Part shown: piece by piece, positions 1-5,977 of the stretch
Layout: the number at the start of each line of letters is the position of its first letter
How positions within the stretch are numbered: position 1 is the stretch's first letter
Assembly (NCBI GenBank): GCA_937885815.1
Contig: CALABM010000098.1
Coordinates: forward strand, 1-20,522
Direction of reading: 5' to 3'
Length of the DNA stretch: 20,522 nucleotides
Origin: an uncultured Verrucomicrobiales bacterium
Lineage (GTDB): Bacteria > Verrucomicrobiota > Verrucomicrobiia > Verrucomicrobiales > Akkermansiaceae
The notes under the pieces: generated by a model
Told to the model about the DNA's origin: nothing
Seen by the model: only the letters and a program-made list of their open reading frames with translations
The model's database searches: none
Program-made: the position numbers and the translations under genes

Positions 1-1242
1 AATAGCGCGGCGCTCCACCTCCGTGATACCGGAAACCATGGGGAACATCACCCCCACCTTACCATGAGCGGACGCACGCAGGATAGCGCGCAGCTGCTCC
101 TTGAAAATCTCTACACGGCTGAGCGACACACGGATACCACGCCAGCCAAGGAAAGGATTATCCTCCTTTTCCTCCAGCACTTCAAACGGCAACTTATCAC
201 CGCCGGAATCCAGCGTACGGAAAATAACTTCCTGCCCACCGCAGCTCTCCACAAGATTCCTGTAATGAAGATACTGGGTCTCCTCATCCGGCAAGCTGCC
301 GCAGCCCAGCAGGAAAAACTCCGTCCTGTACAAGCCCACACCTTCCGCACCGGCTCGATGAATGGCGCTGTACTCATGCGCGAACTCCACATTGGCCGCA
401 AGGCGTATGCGCCGCCCATCAGTAGTGACGGCGGGCAGGTCCTTCATCTCGATGAGTGCCTTATACGCGTGCTCTTTCTCTGCTTGCAGCTCGCGGTAGT
501 GCTTAAGCGTCTCCTCGGCGGGGTTCAGAATCAGCAGGCCATTGTAGCCATCCAGAATCGCTTGGCAGCCGGCGCGGGAATCTATCACCAGCTGCGGCAC
601 AGCCACCACCGCAGGCATACCCAGAGAGCGGGCTAGAATCGCGGTGTGAGATACTGCTGAGCCGGCCTCCGTCACAAAGCCCAGCACACGCTGCGGATCC
701 AAATCCGCCGTATCACTCGGGGCTAAATCATACGCCGCCAGCACACAAGGCTCCGTGCTGTCCCCCAGCAGCGGAGCATGCTCAGAGGGCTGCATATTTT
801 TCAGCACGCGCTGAAGAACATCCGCTATATCCGCCACGCGGGAGCGCAAATACGGATCATCCACATGGCGCATCACTTCCATGAAGTTCTGCACCACGGC
901 ATAATATACAGCGTCTATATTCTGAAGCCTGGCGGGCAGCTCCTTGCGGAGCTTGTTCAGAATGGTACGATCCCTCAGGAAAAGGAGATGGGCATCAAAT
1001 ATGGCAGCCTCATGGGCACCGCTCAGGTGCTCCACTCGTGACTTCAAGCCGCACAGTTCCTCTTCCGTACGGGCCAGAGCACTCTCAAAGCGCTCCCATT
1101 CGCTCTCAATATCGGTAGGAAGGATGGTACGGACAGGAGGAGATGGACACCCCCTGGCCTCTACCCGAAGAACACCCATGGCAATACCCGGTGATACAGG
1201 CATGCCTTTAAGTCTCCGCTCGAATCCTTCCTGATACTTCAT
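1..1242 (-). CDS. ptsI: PTS enzyme I (phosphoenolpyruvate-protein phosphotransferase), 3' end cut by window edge
   Basis: Enzyme I takes phosphate from phosphoenolpyruvate onto a histidine and passes it to HPr in the cytoplasm. The reading frame starts at the ATG at 1242 and stays open to base 1, giving 414 residues of a family usually near 570-580, so the C-terminus is missing. The swivelling phosphohistidine domain shows AVSHTAILARSLGMPAVV with the phosphorylated His near residue 199. The start of the PEP-binding barrel shows GVGLYRTEFF, RTLDSGGDK, NPFLGWRGIR and MFPMVSG, all classic EI signatures. It lies 41 bases downstream of ptsH on the same strand, so the two are very likely cotranscribed. 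The start has only a weak CAGG-like ribosome site. Confidence 0.95.
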   Translation of the reverse strand, partial: MKYQEGFERRLKGMPVSPGIAMGVLRVEARGCPSPPVRTILPTDIESEWERFESALARTEEELCGLKSRVEHLSGAHEAAIFDAHLLFLRDRTILNKLRKELPARLQNIDAVYYAVVQNFMEVMRHVDDPYLRSRVADIADVLQRVLKNMQPSEHAPLLGDSTEPCVLAAYDLAPSDTADLDPQRVLGFVTEAGSAVSHTAILARSLGMPAVVAVPQLVIDSRAGCQAILDGYNGLLILNPAEETLKHYRELQAEKEHAYKALIEMKDLPAVTTDGRRIRLAANVEFAHEYSAIHRAGAEGVGLYRTEFFLLGCGSLPDEETQYLHYRNLVESCGGQEVIFRTLDSGGDKLPFEVLEEKEDNPFLGWRGIRVSLSRVEIFKEQLRAILRASAHGKVGVMFPMVSGITEVERRAI

Positions 1243-1283
1243 CACAAGCCTGAAAGGTATGAATGAAGGGGAAATGGCTCTAA

Positions 1284-1550
1284 TCAGGCCTCGCCGAACT
1301 TACCGTCTACAAGCTCTTCCAGTGCGGCCATTGCTTGCTCCTCATCAGCGCCATCCGCTATCACGGTAATCTCTGCGCCACACCCTACGGCAAGCATCAT
1401 TAAGCCCATTATACTCTTACCATCAACCGACTCATCGTCTTTCTCAACGGTCACATCAGCCTGAAAACGGCTGGCCACACGTACGAACTGGGCAGCGGGT
1501 CGGGCATGTATGCCAAGCTTGTTAAGAATGGTGAGTTTTTTCGTTATCAT
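1284..1550 (-). CDS. ptsH: Phosphocarrier protein HPr
   Basis: HPr is the small cytoplasmic phosphate carrier between enzyme I and sugar-specific EII proteins. The 88-residue protein has the usual size. It carries the active-site His at position 15 in GIHARPAA and a serine at exactly position 46 in GKSIMGLM. Ser46 with the following IMG is the site recognised by HPr kinase/phosphorylase in Firmicutes and many other phyla, so regulatory phosphorylation is plausible (inference; no hprK is visible here). It is the first gene of a ptsH-ptsI pair. No SD sequence precedes the ATG; the leader is A-rich. Confidence 0.96.
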   Translation of the reverse strand: MITKKLTILNKLGIHARPAAQFVRVASRFQADVTVEKDDESVDGKSIMGLMMLAVGCGAEITVIADGADEEQAMAALEELVDGKFGEA

Positions 1551-1901
1551 GTTTTTGTATGTTTGGCTTATCGTTCACGAGACAGTATACGACATACGCC
1601 GCCTGATTGCCAGCTTTTTTTTTCAGAATTTATGGCTCCGTTTCAGATTTGCCGGTATTAACGCAGCAGCATTTTTGTTCTTTCTGTGTGTCAGGGGGAG
1701 TAAATTTGGCTCATTTTCAAAAACGAGCATTCCATTAAATTTTAAGAGATTCGGTTCTTGTTCATCCTGTCTGCGTTTCGCCTCCGGCATCCTCCCCACC
1801 CCACATTGCTGTGGCGCAGTTGCCCTTGGCTATTTGATTCCGCTCTGTCAGCGGCTCATTGGGGACTTCCACCCCTGTTACGTGTCATGCCTGACGTACC
1901 T
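1551..1901. other. Gene-poor stretch upstream of ptsH
   Basis: No convincing gene lies here. The ptsH promoter candidate sits at 1584-1612. Three short hairpins are packed at 1801-1814 (CCACA/TGTGG), 1840-1854 (CCGCT/AGCGG) and 1861-1875 (GGGG/CCCC). A 55-codon minus-strand frame (1790-1623) begins with GGAGG abutting its ATG, which is too close for a normal ribosome site, and I do not recognise its product. An untranslated RNA is possible but unsupported. Confidence 0.3.
1584..1612 (-). promoter_or_regulatory. Candidate sigma70 promoter of ptsHI
   Basis: Read on the minus strand: -35 TGGCAA (1612-1607), a 17-base spacer, and -10 TATACT (1589-1584). The -10 is good and the -35 is weak. It would give an A-rich leader of about 26 bases before ptsH. 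Confidence 0.45.
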
Positions 1902-1942
1902 AAAAAAAACCGCTGCACCACGAATGGAGCAGCGGCTTTTTC
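1902..1942 (-). terminator. Rho-independent terminator of the minus-strand PEP-CTERM gene
   Basis: A GC stem CCGCTGC / GCAGCGG flanked by A and T runs lies just downstream of the stop at 1956. On the minus strand the hairpin is followed by eight T residues. Because it is A/T-flanked on both sides it may also stop plus-strand transcription. Confidence 0.85.
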
Positions 1943-1955
1943 TACAAGAATAGTT

Positions 1956-2690
1956 TTACTTGCGGCGGCGACGAGCAGCAAGGCCAGCCAGAGCCAGAAG
2001 GCTCAGAGTAGCCGTGGTCGGCTCGGGAACATTGGGAGTGGTCAGCGTCATTTCGGTGACAGCCCAGTTAGACCTGCTGTTGCCGCCATCACCCCATACG
2101 ACAATCTTGTCGAGCTCGAACCCCTGACCCAAGTTAAGGGTAGTGGTAAAGGGAGTGCTAACAGCAGAGCCGCCAAGGGTGAGGGTGAGAATGACGTTGT
2201 TGTCAGCATCCAGATCTGTGGAAGCAGCTATCGAAGCGGTCTGATCTACGTTGAAAACACCTTCAGCAGCCTTCAAGGCGGGCTCTACCTTTGTACCGCT
2301 GATTCCCTCCAGCGTATCCTGGAAGGAGTAACCGTTAGCACCTACGTTTGTTGTTGTGCCATAGTAGGAAGTGCCGCTTTTGTAGTCTTGGGTGCCGATG
2401 GTGATGGCTTGGGTCTTACCGACAAGGGTGAGGGTGAAACCGGCATTGCCGTCATAGCGAGCAACAGTGGTGGACAGATCCCAAGCACCTGTCAGATTGG
2501 TGCCCAAATCATAAATAGCATAAGCCTGAGACCAGTTGCTGTTGGTCAGAGCCAGTGTGCCGGAGTCGGTCTTAGTCCAAGTGGCGCGGTCTAAACGGGA
2601 ACCGGTTGTCCACTCTCCCTCGAGAGCATTGATAGTATCGGCGCTTGCCACACCGGCGAGTGCAAGAAGAGCAATGATTGTTTTCTTCAT
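1956..2690 (-). CDS. Exported PEP-CTERM sorting-domain protein, paralogue of the facing gene
   Basis: This 244-residue exported protein has an N-terminal signal peptide (MKKTIIALLALAGVASA, predicted cut before Asp18). It ends in a PEP-CTERM tail: VPEP, a hydrophobic stretch LSLLALAGLAA and the basic end RRRRK. Proteins of this class are processed and sorted to the surface or matrix by an exosortase, which is not in this window. The mature part is rich in Thr, Ser, Gly and Asn and looks all-beta; I recognise no catalytic motif. It aligns loosely along its length with the facing gene (NW.Q.Y near the start, then a beta-rich core). The start is followed by no SD upstream; its own promoter and terminator make it monocistronic. 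Function unknown. Confidence 0.9.
   Translation of the reverse strand: MKKTIIALLALAGVASADTINALEGEWTTGSRLDRATWTKTDSGTLALTNSNWSQAYAIYDLGTNLTGAWDLSTTVARYDGNAGFTLTLVGKTQAITIGTQDYKSGTSYYGTTTNVGANGYSFQDTLEGISGTKVEPALKAAEGVFNVDQTASIAASTDLDADNNVILTLTLGGSAVSTPFTTTLNLGQGFELDKIVVWGDGGNSRSNWAVTEMTLTTPNVPEPTTATLSLLALAGLAARRRRK
2629..2690 (-). repeat. Left arm of inverted 62-bp repeat (signal-peptide coding 5' end)
   Basis: The first 62 bases of this gene match the first 62 bases of the facing PEP-CTERM gene (3069-3130) with two mismatches, in inverted orientation. They encode the signal peptide and the first mature residues. Confidence 0.9.
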
Positions 2691-2735
2691 GATGATAAGA
2701 TTTATTTAGTGTGTGTGTTCAAGGCTACCGGACGG

Positions 2736-2753
2736 GAGGGACTCTTTTCCCTC
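2736..2753 (-). promoter_or_regulatory. Hairpin in the 5' leader of the minus-strand PEP-CTERM gene
   Basis: A perfect 6-bp stem GAGGGA / TCCCTC with a 6-base loop lies between the promoter and the start codon. The rest of the leader downstream is A/C-rich and unstructured. A role in mRNA stability is inferred. Confidence 0.5.
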
Positions 2754-2797
2754 GTACATCGGGATACTGAGATTCCCGCCCCGAAGTCTCTTGCCCA

Positions 2798-2826
2798 AGT
2801 GTACAGCATTTTGAATGATGATGCAA
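2798..2826 (-). promoter_or_regulatory. Promoter of the minus-strand PEP-CTERM gene, shared block
   Basis: Minus strand: -35 TTGCAT (2826-2821), 17-base spacer, -10 TACACT (2803-2798). The spacer holds CATTCAAAATG, an inverted repeat CATT-CAA-AATG. The same block in the same register precedes the facing gene, which supports it as a real regulated promoter. The predicted leader is about 100 bases. Confidence 0.65.
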
Positions 2827-2943
2827 GCCTAAATGTCATAAAAGATTAAAAAAATGCATGTTTGAACCACGATAATAGAGCCTAATGAGCGCGTATTAGA
2901 ATATCTGATTACTTCTAACTTGCAGACGTTTGAGTCTCAGAGT

Positions 2944-2972
2944 ATGCATCAGCATTCAAAATGCTGTAAATT
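2944..2972 (+). promoter_or_regulatory. Promoter of the plus-strand PEP-CTERM gene, shared block
   Basis: -35 ATGCAT (2944-2949), 17-base spacer, -10 TAAATT (2967-2972). The spacer contains GCATTCAAAATGC, a perfect inverted repeat GCATT-CAA-AATGC. It matches the block before the opposite gene base for base over most of its length, although the surrounding leader sequences differ. Confidence 0.6.
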
Positions 2973-3000
2973 GTCCTCAGCAGGTTCGTAGCAGGAGCTT

Positions 3001-3021
3001 CCATTCCGAGTGCGAGAATGG
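3001..3021 (+). promoter_or_regulatory. Hairpin in the 5' leader of the plus-strand PEP-CTERM gene
   Basis: A perfect 6-bp stem CCATTC / GAATGG with a 9-base loop lies about 50 bases before the start codon. Its sequence differs from the hairpin in the opposite leader, but its place and size are similar. Confidence 0.45.
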
Positions 3022-3068
3022 CGTCTGCGCGAGTTGCATAGAACACTTAATCATTAAACCTAATCATC

Positions 3069-3130
3069 ATGAAGAAAACAATCATTGCTCTTCTGGCACT
3101 CGCCGGTGTGGCAAGCGCCGATACAATCAA
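3069..3130 (+). repeat. Right arm of inverted 62-bp repeat (signal-peptide coding 5' end)
   Basis: Sixty of 62 bases match 2690-2629 on the other strand. The repeat is much closer at DNA level than the 3' ends of the two genes, which encode identical residues but differ at seven of 75 bases, all synonymous. Confidence 0.9.
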
Positions 3131-3818
3131 CCCGCTGAATAATGCTGAGGACTGGAGCTCTGCATCAAATCGCCCTAACGTACACGCGACAGTCCCTCTT
3201 CCTACCATTGAAAGTGGCAGCTACAGATGGGAAACGAACTGGGGTCAGGGGTATTCCTCCTACACCTTTGGTGAGGCCATTACACTGAAAGCCGGCAGCA
3301 CTGATACGCTCTCTCTGCAGTACACCCTCACAACAGATAACACTAATGATAGTGTCATGACTCTTGCTCTGCTTGGCAGCGATGGTACAGACACCATTGT
3401 GTCCGGCATGTCCTACAAGACTCCCATTCGCTACGCCCTCACCGGAACAGCTGCAAACTCCTATACCTTCGGCACGGAAGCCTCTTGGGGCACCGTACTC
3501 ACCGGTACCGATCTGAACGACAAAACCGCAGGAAAAACAAGCTACACCATCTCCTACGATATTAAGTGGAATGCTGAAGCCGGGAATTTCGAGCTCACTG
3601 TCGGTTTGGATGACACCTACACCCAGGCCATCGACATGGGGGCTGAAAATATAACCTTCAGTGGTCTTGTGATTACCACGGACGGCGGCCATCAGGGCCC
3701 CAGCTATGCAACAATCTCGGACCTTTCCATTACAACCCCGACCGTCCCCGAGCCCACCACGGCTACACTGAGCCTTCTGGCTCTGGCCGGCCTTGCCGCT
3801 CGCCGTCGCCGCAAGTAA
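3069..3818 (+). CDS. Exported PEP-CTERM sorting-domain protein, paralogue of the facing gene
   Basis: This 249-residue protein shares its first 20 residues and its last 24 residues with the protein encoded at 1956-2690, apart from trivial changes. The signal peptide is predicted to be cut after VASA. The tail is VPEP, a hydrophobic segment and RRRRK, so exosortase-dependent sorting is expected. The mature core is Thr/Ser/Gly-rich and probably beta-sheet. It resembles its paralogue at several spots (NWGQGY, a TLALLG strand, the ITTP stretch before VPEP) but has diverged strongly. No catalytic motif is recognised. It is monocistronic, with a strong terminator 24 bases after its stop. There is no SD before the ATG. 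Confidence 0.9.
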   Translation: MKKTIIALLALAGVASADTINPLNNAEDWSSASNRPNVHATVPLPTIESGSYRWETNWGQGYSSYTFGEAITLKAGSTDTLSLQYTLTTDNTNDSVMTLALLGSDGTDTIVSGMSYKTPIRYALTGTAANSYTFGTEASWGTVLTGTDLNDKTAGKTSYTISYDIKWNAEAGNFELTVGLDDTYTQAIDMGAENITFSGLVITTDGGHQGPSYATISDLSITTPTVPEPTTATLSLLALAGLAARRRRK

Positions 3819-3841
3819 AAAAAACGGCTAAAGCATTTTGT

Positions 3842-3875
3842 AAAACCGTTGCCCGTTTCCGGGCAGCGGTTTTTG
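3842..3875 (+). terminator. Strong rho-independent terminator, probably bidirectional
   Basis: A 14-bp stem (AAAACCGTTGCCCG / CGGGCAGCGGTTTT, one G-U pair) with a TTTC loop is followed by more T residues. It ends the plus-strand PEP-CTERM gene. The A run on the left side means it can also end the rsmB operon arriving from the right. Confidence 0.9.
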
Positions 3876-3925
3876 TTTATACCGCATCAAGCGAAAATCT
3901 GCTTGGGAGCAGTATTCAGCAGTGG

Positions 3926-5188
3926 TTATTTTCTCCGGAGGAGTGCCGCATAGGCGCCATCCGCCTGCTCTCGGTGAGGTAAAGCCAGATAATCCTTTAC
4001 GAGAGAAAACTCCGGGTGAGCACTCAGGAAAGCATCCACCACGGCGCGGTCTTCCTGCAAATCAATGGAACAGGTGGAATACACCAACCGCCCACCGGGG
4101 CGTACAGCCTCACAGGCTGAAGAAAGAATGGCTGACTGAAGTTCAGCCAAGCGCTCAAACTCTTCAGGTTTCAAGCGCCAGCGGGCGTCCACTCTGCGCT
4201 GAAGCACACCACTATTGCTGCAGGGCACATCCAGCAGCACGGCATCAAAAGCCTGCTTCCATTCCTGCGGACATGTTTCAGTCCAATCATGCCGGCGCAC
4301 CTCCACATCTTCCCCACCGGCGCGCAGCAGGTTCTCCCTGAGCTTGGGCAAGCGGTGCGCCTCTGCATCCGTAGCAAGTAGGCTTATCTTTCCTGCACTC
4401 GCCGCAATCATCGCGGCGGATTTACCGCCGGGAGCGGCACAGGCATCCAGCACACGCTCACCCGGTACAGGTGCAAGAAGCTGCACACAATAGCGCGTAG
4501 ACGGATCAGCCACATACACGCTGCCTTCCTGCAGCTCACGTATCGGCACACCGGCAGACATGCGGTACCAGCCGGGAGCGGAAGGATGAGGCTGCCAATC
4601 TTCCGGAATCACGGGAGGGCGCAAGGGGTTGATGCGTGCATAAACCAGCGGCGGGCACACATTCCAAGCCAGCAGCTGAGCCGTTTCCTCAGCGCCGAAC
4701 TCCTGCAGCCAGCGCTTCACAAGCCAATCCGGAGTGGAATACCGCACACCAAGGGGTAGCTCCTCCCGCTCAGCCATGAACTCAGCCCTCCTGCGCACGG
4801 CGTTGCGCAGCATGCCGTTCACCACGCCTCGCACACGGGCAGATGCCAGATTAACGGTTTCCGACACAGCAGCGTGCTCCGGCTTATTCAGCACGAACAG
4901 CTGGCAAAGGCCCACCATCACCAGCCAGCGTACGGGGGGCTCCAGCTTACCGGAACGCAGAGAAGAGCACAGGTGCTCCAGCCAGCGCAAATTACGCAGC
5001 ACACCCAGCACAATAGCCTGAGTCAAAGCCCTGTCCATGGGCTTGAGAGCCCCGGCTTCACGGGTAATGAGCGTCTCAGCGAACACGCCGCCCTGCTCCC
5101 AGCGCTGCAAGCAGTTCCAAGCAACCCGGCGCGGGTTATTATCGGAAGGGGTGTGCTTCCTGTTCTTTTGAGATGCGGAGGGCTTCAT
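3926..5188 (-). CDS. rsmB: 16S rRNA (cytosine-967-C5)-methyltransferase
   Basis: RsmB transfers a methyl group from S-adenosylmethionine to C967 of 16S rRNA. The 420-residue protein has the family's normal length. An N-terminal NusB-like RNA-binding domain occupies about residues 18-135. The C-terminal methyltransferase domain shows the SAM-binding DACAAPGGKS (248-257), the general cysteine in DVPCS (Cys323) and the catalytic cysteine in YSTCS (Cys373). Its start overlaps the stop of the upstream monophosphatase gene by four bases (ATGA), implying translational coupling. It is the last gene of the exbB operon and is followed by the shared terminator at 3842-3875. Confidence 0.94.
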   Translation of the reverse strand: MKPSASQKNRKHTPSDNNPRRVAWNCLQRWEQGGVFAETLITREAGALKPMDRALTQAIVLGVLRNLRWLEHLCSSLRSGKLEPPVRWLVMVGLCQLFVLNKPEHAAVSETVNLASARVRGVVNGMLRNAVRRRAEFMAEREELPLGVRYSTPDWLVKRWLQEFGAEETAQLLAWNVCPPLVYARINPLRPPVIPEDWQPHPSAPGWYRMSAGVPIRELQEGSVYVADPSTRYCVQLLAPVPGERVLDACAAPGGKSAAMIAASAGKISLLATDAEAHRLPKLRENLLRAGGEDVEVRRHDWTETCPQEWKQAFDAVLLDVPCSNSGVLQRRVDARWRLKPEEFERLAELQSAILSSACEAVRPGGRLVYSTCSIDLQEDRAVVDAFLSAHPEFSLVKDYLALPHREQADGAYAALLRRK

Positions 5189-5970
5189 GAGGCTTCAGAT
5201 GAATATTCGGAAAGAGTTTGCGGAAGCGGCAGCTGCCCGTTCCACGCAATGACGGAGCCGGTCTCGGCGGAATCCGCTCCGGGGGTAAACTCCAGCTGCC
5301 CCCCTGCACTCGCCAGAATCACCCCGGCAGCAGCAAAATCCCAAAGGTGAATCCGGTTCTCGATGTACGCGTCAAAGCGCCCTGCTGCAATATAGCAAAG
5401 AGTAAGTGCAGCAGAGCCCAGTATACGAATCTTGCGCACACGGGCAGAAAGATAAGCAAAGCGGCGTATACCCTCCTCACCGGAGCCATCATGGCTGCCA
5501 TGGCCCACAAAAATAACAGACTTGGCAAGTTCCTTGCGGGAAGATACCTTTATCTCCCGCCCGTTCAGGTACGCAGCCCCACCGGCCACGGCCGTAAAAC
5601 ATTCATCCTGCATGGGGTCATACACACAACCCAGCACAAGCTCACCGCGCACACGCAGAGCAATGCTCACGCAAAAGATGGGGATGCCATAGAAGTAGTT
5701 GACGGTGCCATCTATCGGGTCTACAATCCACACGGCCTCAGCCTCCGCTGAGCCGGCATTCCCTTCCTCCCCCAGCACGGCATAATCAGGGAATGCCCGC
5801 AAAAGGCTTTCCACAATAATGGCCTGAGTGTCTTTATCCAACTGCAGCTTAATATCATGCGGCAATTCTTCATTCACTGGCCCAGCATCCGTAAACCGCG
5901 CGCGAAGAAATGCGCCGGCTGCGCGCGCTGCAGAACAAGCGGCCTGCAACTGTGAGGAATAATCAGGCAT
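5185..5970 (-). CDS. Inositol monophosphatase family protein
   Basis: This is a metal-dependent sugar/inositol phosphatase of the IMPase-FBPase-CysQ superfamily. Starting at the ATG at 5970 it has 261 residues. Metal ligands are visible as GEEG (Glu69), DPIDGT (Asp84, Asp87) and the C-terminal WDFAAAG (Asp211). The 5970 start follows the upstream stop by seven bases. A longer frame opening at 6033 would overlap the upstream gene by over 50 bases and adds a non-homologous extension, so I prefer 5970. The true substrate (inositol-1-phosphate, 3'-phosphoadenosine phosphate or another) cannot be told from sequence. Confidence 0.9.
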   Translation of the reverse strand: MPDYSSQLQAACSAARAAGAFLRARFTDAGPVNEELPHDIKLQLDKDTQAIIVESLLRAFPDYAVLGEEGNAGSAEAEAVWIVDPIDGTVNYFYGIPIFCVSIALRVRGELVLGCVYDPMQDECFTAVAGGAAYLNGREIKVSSRKELAKSVIFVGHGSHDGSGEEGIRRFAYLSARVRKIRILGSAALTLCYIAAGRFDAYIENRIHLWDFAAAGVILASAGGQLEFTPGADSAETGSVIAWNGQLPLPQTLSEYSSEAS

Positions 5971-5977
5971 AAAACAC

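Noticed and set aside
1623..1790. 55-codon minus-strand frame upstream of ptsH
   Set aside because: GGAGG directly abuts the ATG, no promoter is visible and the product is unrecognised; too little evidence to call a gene.
1758..2594. 278-codon plus-strand frame opposite the PEP-CTERM gene
   Set aside because: It crosses the terminator and is antisense to a gene with signal peptide, sorting tail, promoter and terminator.
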